From NCBI GenBank assembly GCA_900549245.1, contig URNQ01000112.1, forward strand, positions 1 to 6,258: DNA of 6,258 nt. The letters run 5' to 3'. Below are positions 1 to 6,258 of the stretch, piece after piece. Positions within the stretch are counted from its first letter, which is position 1. Each line of letters opens with the position of its first letter. Source of the stretch: an uncultured Collinsella sp. Its GTDB lineage: Bacteria; Actinomycetota; Coriobacteriia; Coriobacteriales; Coriobacteriaceae. The position numbers were made by a program, and so were the translations under genes. The notes below the pieces were generated by a model. The model ran no database searches, was not told where the DNA came from, and saw only the letters and a program-made list of their open reading frames with translations.

Positions 1-89
1 CCCATTACGTGCTTGTTGATCTCCTCGGCCTTGCCGGAACCGGCAGCCGCAGCGATCGGAAAACAGGTGCGAATGGTCTTTGCAATCAT
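1..89 (-). CDS. N-terminus of a probable DAK2-domain (FakA/YloV-like) protein, cut by window edge
   Basis: An open frame begins with ATG at 89-87 and runs without a stop to the left window edge (29 codons plus 2 nt). The visible N-terminus reads MIAKTIRTCFPIAAAAGSGK and continues with a charged stretch; this is too little to show a domain. A GGAG Shine-Dalgarno core on the minus strand (102-105) lies 12 nt before the ATG, slightly long but usable. The gene follows the Asp23-family gene with a 27-nt gap on the same strand, so the two are probably co-transcribed. In many Gram-positive bacteria a small Asp23/Gls24 gene (yloU) is followed by a DAK2-domain gene (yloV, now fakA), the ATP-binding subunit of fatty acid kinase that phosphorylates exogenous fatty acids. 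The functional call rests only on that gene order; the presence of a coding start is more certain than its identity. Confidence 0.5.
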   Translation of the reverse strand, partial: MIAKTIRTCFPIAAAAGSGKAEEINKHVM

Positions 90-101
90 GGGTATTTGAA
101 T

Positions 102-105
102 CTCC
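102..105 (-). promoter_or_regulatory. Ribosome binding site of the gene starting at 89
   Basis: On the minus strand GGAG precedes the ATG at 89 by 12 nt, within the short gap after the Asp23-family stop codon. It supports translation of the cut gene as a separate product. The spacing is longer than ideal, so the strength is uncertain. Confidence 0.45.
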
Positions 106-116
106 GTTTTCGGATG

Positions 117-473
117 CTAGTTCAGACGGCTCTTGAGCGCGTCGATATGGATGCCGATCTTAAGGCTGGCGGGATCGATCTGGGCGATCTCCTGCAGGGT
201 GAAGGCAACGGAGCTCGAAAGATTGTGGCAGACGGACTTCATGTTGACGCCGTTCTCGAGCACGACGTGAAGATCGACCGTAAGGCCGTTCTCGTCGGCG
301 GAGACAAGCACGCCCTTGCGGAGGCGCTGACCGGCAAGCAGGCGCACGCTCTCGGCGCCTTGGAGCTGCTCAGCCATACCGACAACGCCATAGCACGTCA
401 TCGCGGCATAACCGGCAATATCGGCAATAACGTCGTTCGAGACGCTCAGGCTGCCGTTAATGGTCTCAGACAC
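117..473 (-). CDS. Asp23/Gls24 family envelope stress response protein (YloU-like)
   Basis: The product is 118 residues from the GTG at 473-471 (start MSETINGSLSVSNDVIADIA). The opening follows the Asp23/Gls24 pattern: a short beta strand, a helix (NDVIADIAGYAAMTCYGVVG), then a basic and hydrophobic middle (RKGVLVSADENGLTVDLHVV) and a C-terminal helix with DPASLKIGIHIDAL. There is no signal peptide or membrane segment, so it is probably cytoplasmic or peripherally attached. Family members are small proteins linked to envelope stress or alkaline shock; the molecular role of the YloU branch is not settled. The frame could be extended to an ATG at 506, but that ATG has no Shine-Dalgarno sequence, whereas AAGGAG lies exactly 6 nt before the GTG, so the shorter form is preferred. 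It follows the tRNA terminator, so it needs its own promoter, and it probably forms a two-gene unit with the DAK2-like gene downstream. The family call is by recognition of the motif pattern. Confidence 0.82.
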   Translation of the reverse strand: MSETINGSLSVSNDVIADIAGYAAMTCYGVVGMAEQLQGAESVRLLAGQRLRKGVLVSADENGLTVDLHVVLENGVNMKSVCHNLSSSVAFTLQEIAQIDPASLKIGIHIDALKSRLN

Positions 474-479
474 AAGAAT

Positions 480-485
480 CTCCTT
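480..485 (-). promoter_or_regulatory. Strong ribosome binding site deciding the GTG start of the Asp23-family gene
   Basis: The minus strand reads AAGGAG at 485-480, then 6 nt, then GTG at 473-471. This is a near-perfect match to the 16S rRNA 3' end at good spacing. The in-frame upstream ATG at 506 lacks any such site, so this element argues for the internal GTG. Confidence 0.8.
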
Positions 486-529
486 ATCTGGTGCTCGCGG
501 CACCATGTCGTGGGAGCAATCATTGCAAT

Positions 530-535
530 ATTCTA
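530..535 (-). promoter_or_regulatory. Possible -10 element for the Asp23-family gene
   Basis: The 158 nt between the tRNA terminator and the GTG start must hold a promoter if the terminator is efficient. On the minus strand TAGAAT (5 of 6 matches to TATAAT) lies at 535-530, which would place the transcription start near 523 and give a leader of about 50 nt. No convincing -35 lies 16-18 nt upstream, so the call is weak. The rest of 507-631 shows nothing I can name. Confidence 0.3.
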
Positions 536-631
536 CAACGACCGCGCCATGTTGAGGTGGTGGGTCGCGGGATTACATCCTCGACACGAAATGTTGATAT
601 GGCAACGTTCGAGTCAAGTGGTCGCGGCATG

Positions 632-661
632 AAAAAACCCGCCGCAAAAGCGACGGGTTTT
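632..661 (-). terminator. Intrinsic terminator after the promoter-distal tRNA-Asn
   Basis: The minus-strand RNA forms a 12-bp stem (A-rich foot, CCCG, one U-G wobble, CGC) with a UUUU loop; the 3' arm ends in a run of six U. It begins 6 nt after the encoded CCA of the tRNA at 668-742. On the plus strand the wobble becomes a C-A mismatch, so the hairpin is better formed in minus-strand RNA. It ends the tRNA transcript and separates it from the Asp23-family gene. Confidence 0.88.
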
Positions 662-667
662 ACAACC

Positions 668-742
668 TGGCTCCCCGGGTAGGACTCGAACCTACAACAG
701 CGCGGTTAACAGCCGCGTGCTCTACCATTGAGCTACCGAGGA
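668..742 (-). tRNA. tRNA-Asn (GTT), promoter-distal copy
   Basis: The minus strand folds as a 75-nt tRNA including an encoded CCA (668-670). The 7-bp acceptor stem is TCCTCGG with CCGGGGA (one T-G wobble). The D stem is GCTC/GAGC, the anticodon stem CGCGG/CCGCG is perfect, and the loop CTGTTAA gives anticodon GTT, which reads the asparagine codons AAC and AAU. The variable loop has 5 nt and the T arm is GTAGG-TTCGAGT-CCTAC. The discriminator base is G. It is identical over all 75 nt to the copy at 777-851. It has no visible promoter of its own and seems to rely on read-through past the hairpin at 746-767. Confidence 0.97.
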
Positions 743-745
743 ATT

Positions 746-767
746 AAAAAGCCCAGCAGAATGGGCT
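746..767 (-). terminator. Short intrinsic terminator between the two tRNA-Asn genes
   Basis: On the minus strand AGCCCA (767-762) and TGGGCT (755-750) form a perfect 6-bp stem with a 6-nt loop, followed directly by more T residues (749-746), so the U-tract has five U. It lies 9 nt after the encoded CCA of the upstream tRNA. The form is that of a rho-independent terminator of modest strength. It could instead be a processing or spacer hairpin. If it acts as a terminator it would lower expression of the second tRNA copy. Confidence 0.65.
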
Positions 768-776
768 GAGAAATTC

Positions 777-851
777 TGGCTCCCCGGGTAGGACTCGAAC
801 CTACAACAGCGCGGTTAACAGCCGCGTGCTCTACCATTGAGCTACCGAGGA
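777..851 (-). tRNA. tRNA-Asn (GTT), promoter-proximal copy
   Basis: The sequence, cloverleaf and encoded CCA (777-779) are identical to those of the copy at 668-742, with anticodon GTT in a CTGTTAA loop. Identity runs slightly past the mature ends (776-853 against 667-744), consistent with a tandem duplication whose spacer has since diverged or was replaced. The copy lies about 24 nt downstream of the predicted transcription start from the promoter at 882-909, giving a short 5' leader to be removed by RNase P. Confidence 0.97.
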
Positions 852-881
852 ATACGTGCGTGCTCTCAAGCAACGAAGTTT

Positions 882-929
882 ATTATACGGACGAATCAGC
901 TCAGGGCAAGAACTTTTTTGAGAATTTTT
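882..929 (-). promoter_or_regulatory. Strong promoter of the tRNA-Asn pair with UP-like A-tracts
   Basis: On the minus strand a perfect -10 TATAAT lies at 887-882. A -35 of TTGCCC (4 of 6 matches) lies at 909-904, with a 16-nt spacer. Directly upstream are two A-tracts, AAAAAA at 919-914 and AAAAA at 929-925. They are 10-11 nt apart, about one helical turn, and sit where the alpha-subunit C-terminal domains would bind (about -40 to -55). This is the layout of a high-output stable-RNA promoter. The predicted start is near 875. Confidence 0.8.
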
Positions 930-969
930 CCGACCTAGTCGTTTAAGAACGTCCCCAACGCCTACATGA

Positions 970-1003
970 AAGCGCCCCCGAGCGAATGTGCTTGAGGGCG
1001 CTT
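970..1003 (-). terminator. Terminator hairpin after rpoD
   Basis: The hairpin lies 9 nt after the rpoD stop codon. In minus-strand RNA a stem of 14 positions (13 paired including one U-G, one A-C mismatch) closes a 6-nt loop. The base of the stem, AAGCGCCC with GGGCGCTT, is very GC-rich. The U-tract is short (UUU then C), so termination may depend mainly on the hairpin, or the element may also protect the 3' end. It separates the truB-ribF-dnaG-rpoD unit from the tRNA promoter. Confidence 0.72.
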
Positions 1004-1012
1004 ATTGCTTGA

Positions 1013-2362
<1,350 letters not shown>

Positions 2363-2367
2363 AGATT

Positions 2368-2374
2368 CTCCCTT
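2368..2374 (-). promoter_or_regulatory. Ribosome binding site deciding the GTG start of rpoD
   Basis: The minus strand reads AAGGGAG at 2374-2368, then 5 nt, then GTG at 2362-2360. The site overlaps the codons that follow the alternative in-frame ATG at 2377. No Shine-Dalgarno match precedes that ATG, so the GTG start is favoured. Confidence 0.72.
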
Positions 2375-2408
2375 CATAGTCCACAGGACTCATTACTTTA
2401 GCACACAC

Positions 2409-2420
2409 ATAGACGTCTAT
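2409..2420 (+). repeat. Perfect 12-bp palindrome ATAGACGTCTAT before rpoD
   Basis: The sequence equals its own reverse complement over 12 bp, in the dnaG-rpoD gap, 46 nt upstream of the rpoD GTG. It has no U-tract and no loop, so it reads as a candidate protein-binding dyad, not a terminator. If the promoter at 2438-2466 is real, the dyad would fall at roughly +11 to +22, a position where a bound repressor could block transcription. No known operator consensus was recognised. Confidence 0.45.
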
Positions 2421-2437
2421 ACCCAAAAAGAGGACTG

Positions 2438-2466
2438 GATATAGGCGAGAATACGCTGGTTGACCA
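2438..2466 (-). promoter_or_regulatory. Possible internal promoter for rpoD
   Basis: On the minus strand TGGTCA (2466-2461, 4 of 6 matches to the -35) is followed after exactly 17 nt by TATATC (2443-2438, 4 of 6 matches to the -10). It lies just after the dnaG stop and would start transcription near 2431. Sigma factor genes downstream of dnaG often have their own promoters, which fits, but both elements are only partial matches. Confidence 0.35.
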
Positions 2467-2472
2467 CAACAT

Positions 2473-4581
2473 CTAGGCCTGTTCGGTGCCTGCGGCCTCC
2501 AGACCGATCAAACGGAACGGGTCCGCCACGCCGCCGATAGACTTTTGCAGCTCGCGTTGACGCTGCGAATCCTGCGCGGCCTGCACGGTCAGCGCGCGGC
2601 GGGCCTCATCATCGAGCGAACGGTCCTGGCGCAGCTTGGCCTGTGCGGCACGCATGCGGCGCTTGATGGTGTAGAGCTCGAGCGTATCGAGCATAAACAC
2701 GATGTTCGTCTCGGTGGGGTGCCTGCTCGTCGCCGAGATGCCCCCGGCACTCACAAGCGTTGCCGCCTCGGGACACACCGAGCGCGCCGCATCCATGCAG
2801 GCCGCAGGATCGGTTCCCGGCGGCGTTGCCAGAACGGCCCATGCGATGGACTCGTGACGAGGGTCAACCCACTCGATAGAGCAGATGCGGTCGGCATACG
2901 TGCGGAACAGGTCGGGGTAGCTCGTAAGCATCGTCAACAGCTCGCGCTCCCCTGCCAAGGACTTGCGCTCAAGATCAGTAAGAACCATCGGCGCCGCCGC
3001 AGCCGGTGCGCCCGAACCGTCAGCCACAGGCACAGCACCCATACCATCAGGCACGTCGATCGGCGGAAGATCGTCGACGACCTCCACGGGCGCGGCACCG
3101 TAGGCATCGAGCGGGACATAGTCGTACGGCTCTTCTTCGACCGGCGCGGACACCGGCGGCGTCGCGCCCGATGCCCAAGCACCGCGAGATGCCCCCTGCG
3201 AACCAGACGTCCGACCGCCCGCGCTACCAGAGCGCTCGAGTTGCGCCCGCTGGCGTTCATAGTTCTGCTCACGACGTCGTTCCGCATCCTCGCGCTTGGC
3301 GACATCGCGAAACACACGGCCCGAGCTCGCACGCACTGTCTCCAGATCCAAGCCAAGCAGGTCGGCAATCTGGATAAAGTACGTGTCGATCATGTAGCTA
3401 TCGCGCAGCGGATAGATGAGCGTCAGCGCATCCTCCAGCGCCTTGGCGCGACCACCCGGCGTAGAAATGTCGCTCGACTCCTGCAGCGAACGGTAGACAA
3501 AGTCCATAAGCGGCTCGGCAGCGTCGATGCGCGCCTGAAGCTCCTGTCCACCATGCGCTGCGATGAACTCCATGGGGTCGTTGCCGTCGGGCAGCACCAC
3601 GCAGCGCAAATCCATCGAATCCTGCTCGATAAACTGAATCGCGCGACGGGCGGCCTTCTGGCCCGCGGCGTCTCCGTCAAACATATAGACGATGCGCTTG
3701 GCAAAGCGGGTGAGCGTCTTGACGTGATGCTCCGTGAGTGCGGTGCCCAGCGTAGCGACAACGTTTTTAATCCCCGCCTCCCAGCAGGCGATGCAGTCGG
3801 TATAGCCCTCCACCACGATGGCCGTATCCTGCGCGACGATAAACTCCTTGGCCCAATTAAAGCCGTAGAGGTTTCGCTTTTTATGGAACACGCTCGTCTC
3901 AGCGGTATTGAGGTACTTGGGCTGGCCGTCACCCATGATGCGACCACCAAAGGCAATGTTGTGACCCTGTTCATCAAAGATGGGAAACATCACGCGGTCG
4001 TAGAAGCGGTCGGCAAGCTGCCCGCGCCCGCGGCTCACGGCAACGTTGGCGTCGATCATCTCCTGCGGGGTAAAACCCGCCTGGGACAGGTGCGACACCA
4101 GCGCGTTGCGGCCCGGTGCAAAACCCAGGCAGTAGCGGCGGCAGACGTCGCCACCCATGCCGCGGCTGGCAAAGTACTCGCGTGGACGGCCATCCTTACC
4201 GCGCATAAGCATGGTGTGGTAGAACTGGGCGGTCTCGGCGCACAGATCGTAGATGCGGGCACGCTTGGTACCGCGCTCACGGCGATCTCCGGTGTCATGC
4301 AGCTCAATACCCGCACGATCGGCCAAATAGCGGATCGACTCGGGAAAACTCAGGTTCTCGCGCTTCATGATATAGGTAAAGACGTCGCCGCCCTCGCCGC
4401 AGCCAAAGCAGTGCCAGACCTGCGTGGCGGGGATAATGTGAAACGATGGGGTCTTTTCGCCATGGAAGGGGCAGCAACCCCAAAACTCATGGCCGCGGGG
4501 CTTGAGCTCAACCGTTTCCTGCACGATGGCGACTAGGTCGGACGCAGCGCGTACCTGGTCTTTTTCCTCATCGCTAATCAC
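2473..4581 (-). CDS. dnaG: DNA primase DnaG
   Basis: DnaG makes the short RNA primers for DNA replication, working with the replicative helicase. Numbered from the GTG at 4581, the product has 702 residues. The N-terminal CHC2 zinc-binding domain has Cys37, His40, Cys58 and Cys61 (PFHGEKTPSF, HCFGCGEGGDVF), with the same spacing as E. coli primase. The core follows with RRYCLGFAPG (148-157) and DRVMFPIFDEQGHNIAFGGR (195-214). The Toprim metal site is Glu258 in VVEGYTD plus Asp302 and Asp304 in FDGDAAG. A charged helix (about 429-450) leads into a Gly/Ser/Ala/Pro-rich acidic linker (about 451-532), then a C-terminal domain expected to bind helicase. At 702 residues it is longer than the E. coli (581) and B. 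subtilis (603) enzymes, partly because of the linker. The frame stays open to an ATG at 4647, but the GTG matches the usual family N-terminus and overlaps the ribF stop by 8 nt, so coupling is likely. All key residues are present. Confidence 0.96.
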   Translation of the reverse strand: MISDEEKDQVRAASDLVAIVQETVELKPRGHEFWGCCPFHGEKTPSFHIIPATQVWHCFGCGEGGDVFTYIMKRENLSFPESIRYLADRAGIELHDTGDRRERGTKRARIYDLCAETAQFYHTMLMRGKDGRPREYFASRGMGGDVCRRYCLGFAPGRNALVSHLSQAGFTPQEMIDANVAVSRGRGQLADRFYDRVMFPIFDEQGHNIAFGGRIMGDGQPKYLNTAETSVFHKKRNLYGFNWAKEFIVAQDTAIVVEGYTDCIACWEAGIKNVVATLGTALTEHHVKTLTRFAKRIVYMFDGDAAGQKAARRAIQFIEQDSMDLRCVVLPDGNDPMEFIAAHGGQELQARIDAAEPLMDFVYRSLQESSDISTPGGRAKALEDALTLIYPLRDSYMIDTYFIQIADLLGLDLETVRASSGRVFRDVAKREDAERRREQNYERQRAQLERSGSAGGRTSGSQGASRGAWASGATPPVSAPVEEEPYDYVPLDAYGAAPVEVVDDLPPIDVPDGMGAVPVADGSGAPAAAAPMVLTDLERKSLAGERELLTMLTSYPDLFRTYADRICSIEWVDPRHESIAWAVLATPPGTDPAACMDAARSVCPEAATLVSAGGISATSRHPTETNIVFMLDTLELYTIKRRMRAAQAKLRQDRSLDDEARRALTVQAAQDSQRQRELQKSIGGVADPFRLIGLEAAGTEQA

Positions 4582-5581
4582 GGATGCCCACCCCCTGCTC
4601 ACCCAAGTTGTGACGAATGTCCTCGATATTACCCTCGACGGTCGCAATCAACTCATCCAGCGAATCGAACACACGCGAGGGACGCAGCCAGCGCGTAAAC
4701 GCCAGCGAAACGGAAGCGCCGTACAGGTCGCCCGTATAACCAATTAAGTTAGCCTCGAGATGCGATGAAGCGGCATCGTCGGCATACGTCGGCGGCAGGG
4801 CGGCGTTAAAGGCAGCAGGCCATACGGTGTCATCGACCAGCACCAGACCCTCATACACGCCGTCCGCAGGCACCTGAATACCATCGGAAACTTGTAGGTT
4901 TGCCGTGGGAAAGCCCATGCCAGAACCCTCGTGACGGCCGCGAATAACGCCGCCGCGCAGCATATACGGGCGGCCGAGCAACTCAGCAGCGAGCTCCACA
5001 TGGCCCTGTCCCAGCTCATGACGAATGCGGGTGGCGCAAATGGCCTCACCGCCCTCGCAAAGCAGGTCGTGAGCATACACGTCAACGCCGTGCTCGGAAC
5101 CCCAGGCGCGCATCTCGGCAACACCAGAAGCACCGCCGCGACCCAGCCTAAAGTCGCTGCCAACGCGAATCGAACGAATGTCGACCACGCGTGACAGCAG
5201 TGCGAGAAAACCGACATGGTCGAGTGCCGCAACCTCAGGCGTAAAGGGAACGGCCACCACCGCATCAACCCCGGTCTGAGCCAAGGCATGTAGACGGTCG
5301 GCCGTCGTCATCAATTTTTGAGCGGGCGAAGGGCTCACCACAACGTCCGGGTCGGGATCGAAAGTGACCACGACCGCCTTGCAGCCATGGGCACGGGCAT
5401 CACGGACAAGCGCTTCGATGAGTTCCTGGTGTCCACGGTGCACACCATCGAACACGCCGATGGCAATCGATGCGGCACCCAAGTGCTCGCACTCATCAAA
5501 CGCATCGGCAGCAACGATGCGAGCCTCGTCCGACTCGCCCGCGAAAAACATACGCGCGAGCTCGCGAGCGGACAACATCAT
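4574..5581 (-). CDS. ribF: Bifunctional riboflavin kinase/FAD synthetase RibF
   Basis: RibF converts riboflavin to FMN and FMN to FAD with ATP in the cytosol. The 335-residue product has the usual two-domain layout and about the usual length. The N-terminal FMN adenylyltransferase domain shows GVFDGVHRGHQ (42-52, with the HxGH-type nucleotidyltransferase motif), FDPDP (74-78), GSDFRLGRGG (141-150) and ATRIRHEL (183-190). The C-terminal riboflavin kinase domain begins near GRPYMLRG (203-210) and has GMGFPTANL (221-229, with the PTAN metal/nucleotide motif). The probable catalytic Glu is at 276 in HLEANL, followed by GDLYG. The segment usually close to NIGxxPTF is NAALPPTY here, a mild departure. 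The ATG at 5581 overlaps the truB stop (ATGA), and the 3' end overlaps dnaG, so translation of the three genes is probably coupled. The Shine-Dalgarno before the ATG is weak (GGCGG), in keeping with coupling. Confidence 0.95.
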   Translation of the reverse strand: MMLSARELARMFFAGESDEARIVAADAFDECEHLGAASIAIGVFDGVHRGHQELIEALVRDARAHGCKAVVVTFDPDPDVVVSPSPAQKLMTTADRLHALAQTGVDAVVAVPFTPEVAALDHVGFLALLSRVVDIRSIRVGSDFRLGRGGASGVAEMRAWGSEHGVDVYAHDLLCEGGEAICATRIRHELGQGHVELAAELLGRPYMLRGGVIRGRHEGSGMGFPTANLQVSDGIQVPADGVYEGLVLVDDTVWPAAFNAALPPTYADDAASSHLEANLIGYTGDLYGASVSLAFTRWLRPSRVFDSLDELIATVEGNIEDIRHNLGEQGVGIRD

Positions 5582-6258
5582 CGAACACCGCCGATTGCCT
5601 GCGGAAACACGTGCTCCATGACAAAGCGGCCACTCTCAATGCGGGCGAGCGCTTTGAGTCCCCCATCGAGCACCAACGCAAAAGGCGACTTCGAGGTATC
5701 GAAATCGGCAAGCGCACGCTCAACGGGAATGCGTCGGCCGCAGAGCAGGTCGTCGGCAAGATTGCCCGGCAAGTCAACACGCGTGGCGCCCAGGGCCGCA
5801 ATGGGATCCAGGGCAAAGCCAGCCGCGGACTCGGGAGAAAGCTCCTCGACCGCATGACAGGCGCCAATGGAAACAACACCGGAGGCCGTGCGGCGCAGCG
5901 CAGAAATGTGCGCGGCGCTCTCGCAGGCGCGGCCCAAGTCGCGAGCGAGCGCACGGATATAGGTGCCCTTGCTCACCGAGAACGCCACGGTCCACACACA
6001 CGTATCACCTTCGCCGCCCACGGCAATCAGGTCGGCAGCATAGACCTCGACGGGACGCGGAGGTAGGTCCACCGCATTGCCCTCGCGAGCAGATTTGTAG
6101 GCGCGAACGCCATTGACCGAGATAGCCGAAAACGCCGGCGGCACCTGCATCTGCGGACCCAGCATAGCGGCCAAGCGCTCACGGGCATAGGCAGGATCGC
6201 GGAGCTCGTTGGCAACAGCCACCGTGCGGACTGCCTCGCCCTCCGCATCATCGGTATT
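5578..6258 (-). CDS. truB: tRNA pseudouridine(55) synthase TruB, C-terminal part
   Basis: The frame is open to the right window edge and encodes the last 226 residues; the start and the N-terminal catalytic Asp region lie outside the window. TruB makes pseudouridine 55 in the T loop of nearly all tRNAs. The recognisable block is MQVPPAFSAISVNGVRAYKS followed by REGNAVDLPPRPVEVY, which matches the TruB consensus around Q(V/I)PPxFSAIKVNGxRAY and the RPV strand. Further on, SVSKGTYIRALARDLG (family CSKGTYIRxLAxDLG) and AHISALRRTASG (family LRRTxxG) are clear, then a C-terminal stretch with LPGNLADDLLCGRRIPVE resembling the PUA-like tail. It ends in TGA overlapping the ribF ATG by 4 nt. In many bacteria truB and ribF are adjacent, often after rbfA, which may lie beyond the window. 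Confidence 0.95.
   Translation of the reverse strand, partial: NTDDAEGEAVRTVAVANELRDPAYARERLAAMLGPQMQVPPAFSAISVNGVRAYKSAREGNAVDLPPRPVEVYAADLIAVGGEGDTCVWTVAFSVSKGTYIRALARDLGRACESAAHISALRRTASGVVSIGACHAVEELSPESAAGFALDPIAALGATRVDLPGNLADDLLCGRRIPVERALADFDTSKSPFALVLDGGLKALARIESGRFVMEHVFPQAIGGVR

Noticed and set aside
612..617. TTGACT on the minus strand as a -35 for the Asp23-family gene
   Set aside because: The -35 match is good, but no -10-like hexamer lies 15-19 nt downstream.
9..632. A 207-codon open frame on the plus strand over the Asp23-family gene
   Set aside because: It is the mirror register of the Asp23-family gene, runs on through its promoter region, and has no ribosome site or family resemblance.
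667..853. Direct repeats of 78 nt as a possible CRISPR or mobile-element signature
   Set aside because: The repeats are the two tRNA-Asn genes; there are only two units, no spacer set and no transposase or integrase nearby.
931..941. Short dyad CGACCTAGTCG upstream of the tRNA promoter
   Set aside because: It has only 4-bp arms around a 3-nt centre, is not followed by a U-tract, and is likely to occur by chance.
2545..4536. A 663-codon open frame on the plus strand opposite dnaG
   Set aside because: It is codon-for-codon in register with dnaG, so its stops would need TTA, CTA or TCA codons in dnaG, which are rare in GC-rich genes. The product shows no domain, and dnaG has all its motifs.
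5470..6066. A 198-codon open frame on the plus strand over ribF/truB
   Set aside because: It is in mirror register with truB, has Arg-rich low-information sequence, and gives no domain.

Overview
This window is an ordinary housekeeping stretch of a bacterial chromosome, moderately GC-rich (roughly 60% by eye), with every supported gene on the minus strand. The gene order truB-ribF-dnaG-rpoD, the primary sigma factor with a long acidic then basic N-terminal part, the GTG starts and the Asp23/Gls24 protein followed by another gene all suggest a Gram-positive of the Actinomycetota. A gut Coriobacteriia member such as Collinsella is my best guess. That placement is inference from general knowledge and was not searched.

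Read in the direction of transcription (right to left), the window opens inside truB (tRNA pseudouridine 55 synthase, 5' end missing). truB overlaps ribF (bifunctional riboflavin kinase/FAD synthetase) by 4 nt. ribF overlaps dnaG (DNA primase) by 8 nt if dnaG starts at the GTG at 4581. After a 110-nt gap carrying a possible promoter and a perfect 12-bp palindrome comes rpoD (primary sigma factor), closed by a strong hairpin at 970-1003. This resembles the macromolecular-synthesis arrangement (primase next to primary sigma factor), here joined to an RNA-modification and a cofactor gene.

Next lies a strong promoter with phased A-tracts (882-929) driving two identical tRNA-Asn(GTT) genes, each with an encoded CCA end and each followed by its own intrinsic terminator. 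After the second terminator come a short Asp23/Gls24-family gene and the first 29 codons of another gene, probably a DAK2/FakA-type protein, cut by the left window edge.

Three coding starts look better placed than the longest open frame would suggest. For the Asp23 gene and rpoD, a good Shine-Dalgarno sequence lies inside the longest frame, directly before an internal GTG. For dnaG, family alignment and overlap with ribF point to an internal GTG. I found no mobile element, CRISPR array, phage gene, toxin-antitoxin pair or defence gene, and no evidence of a novel multi-gene system. The points worth a second look are regulatory: the palindrome before rpoD, the terminator between the twin tRNAs, and the low-complexity sigma N-terminus.
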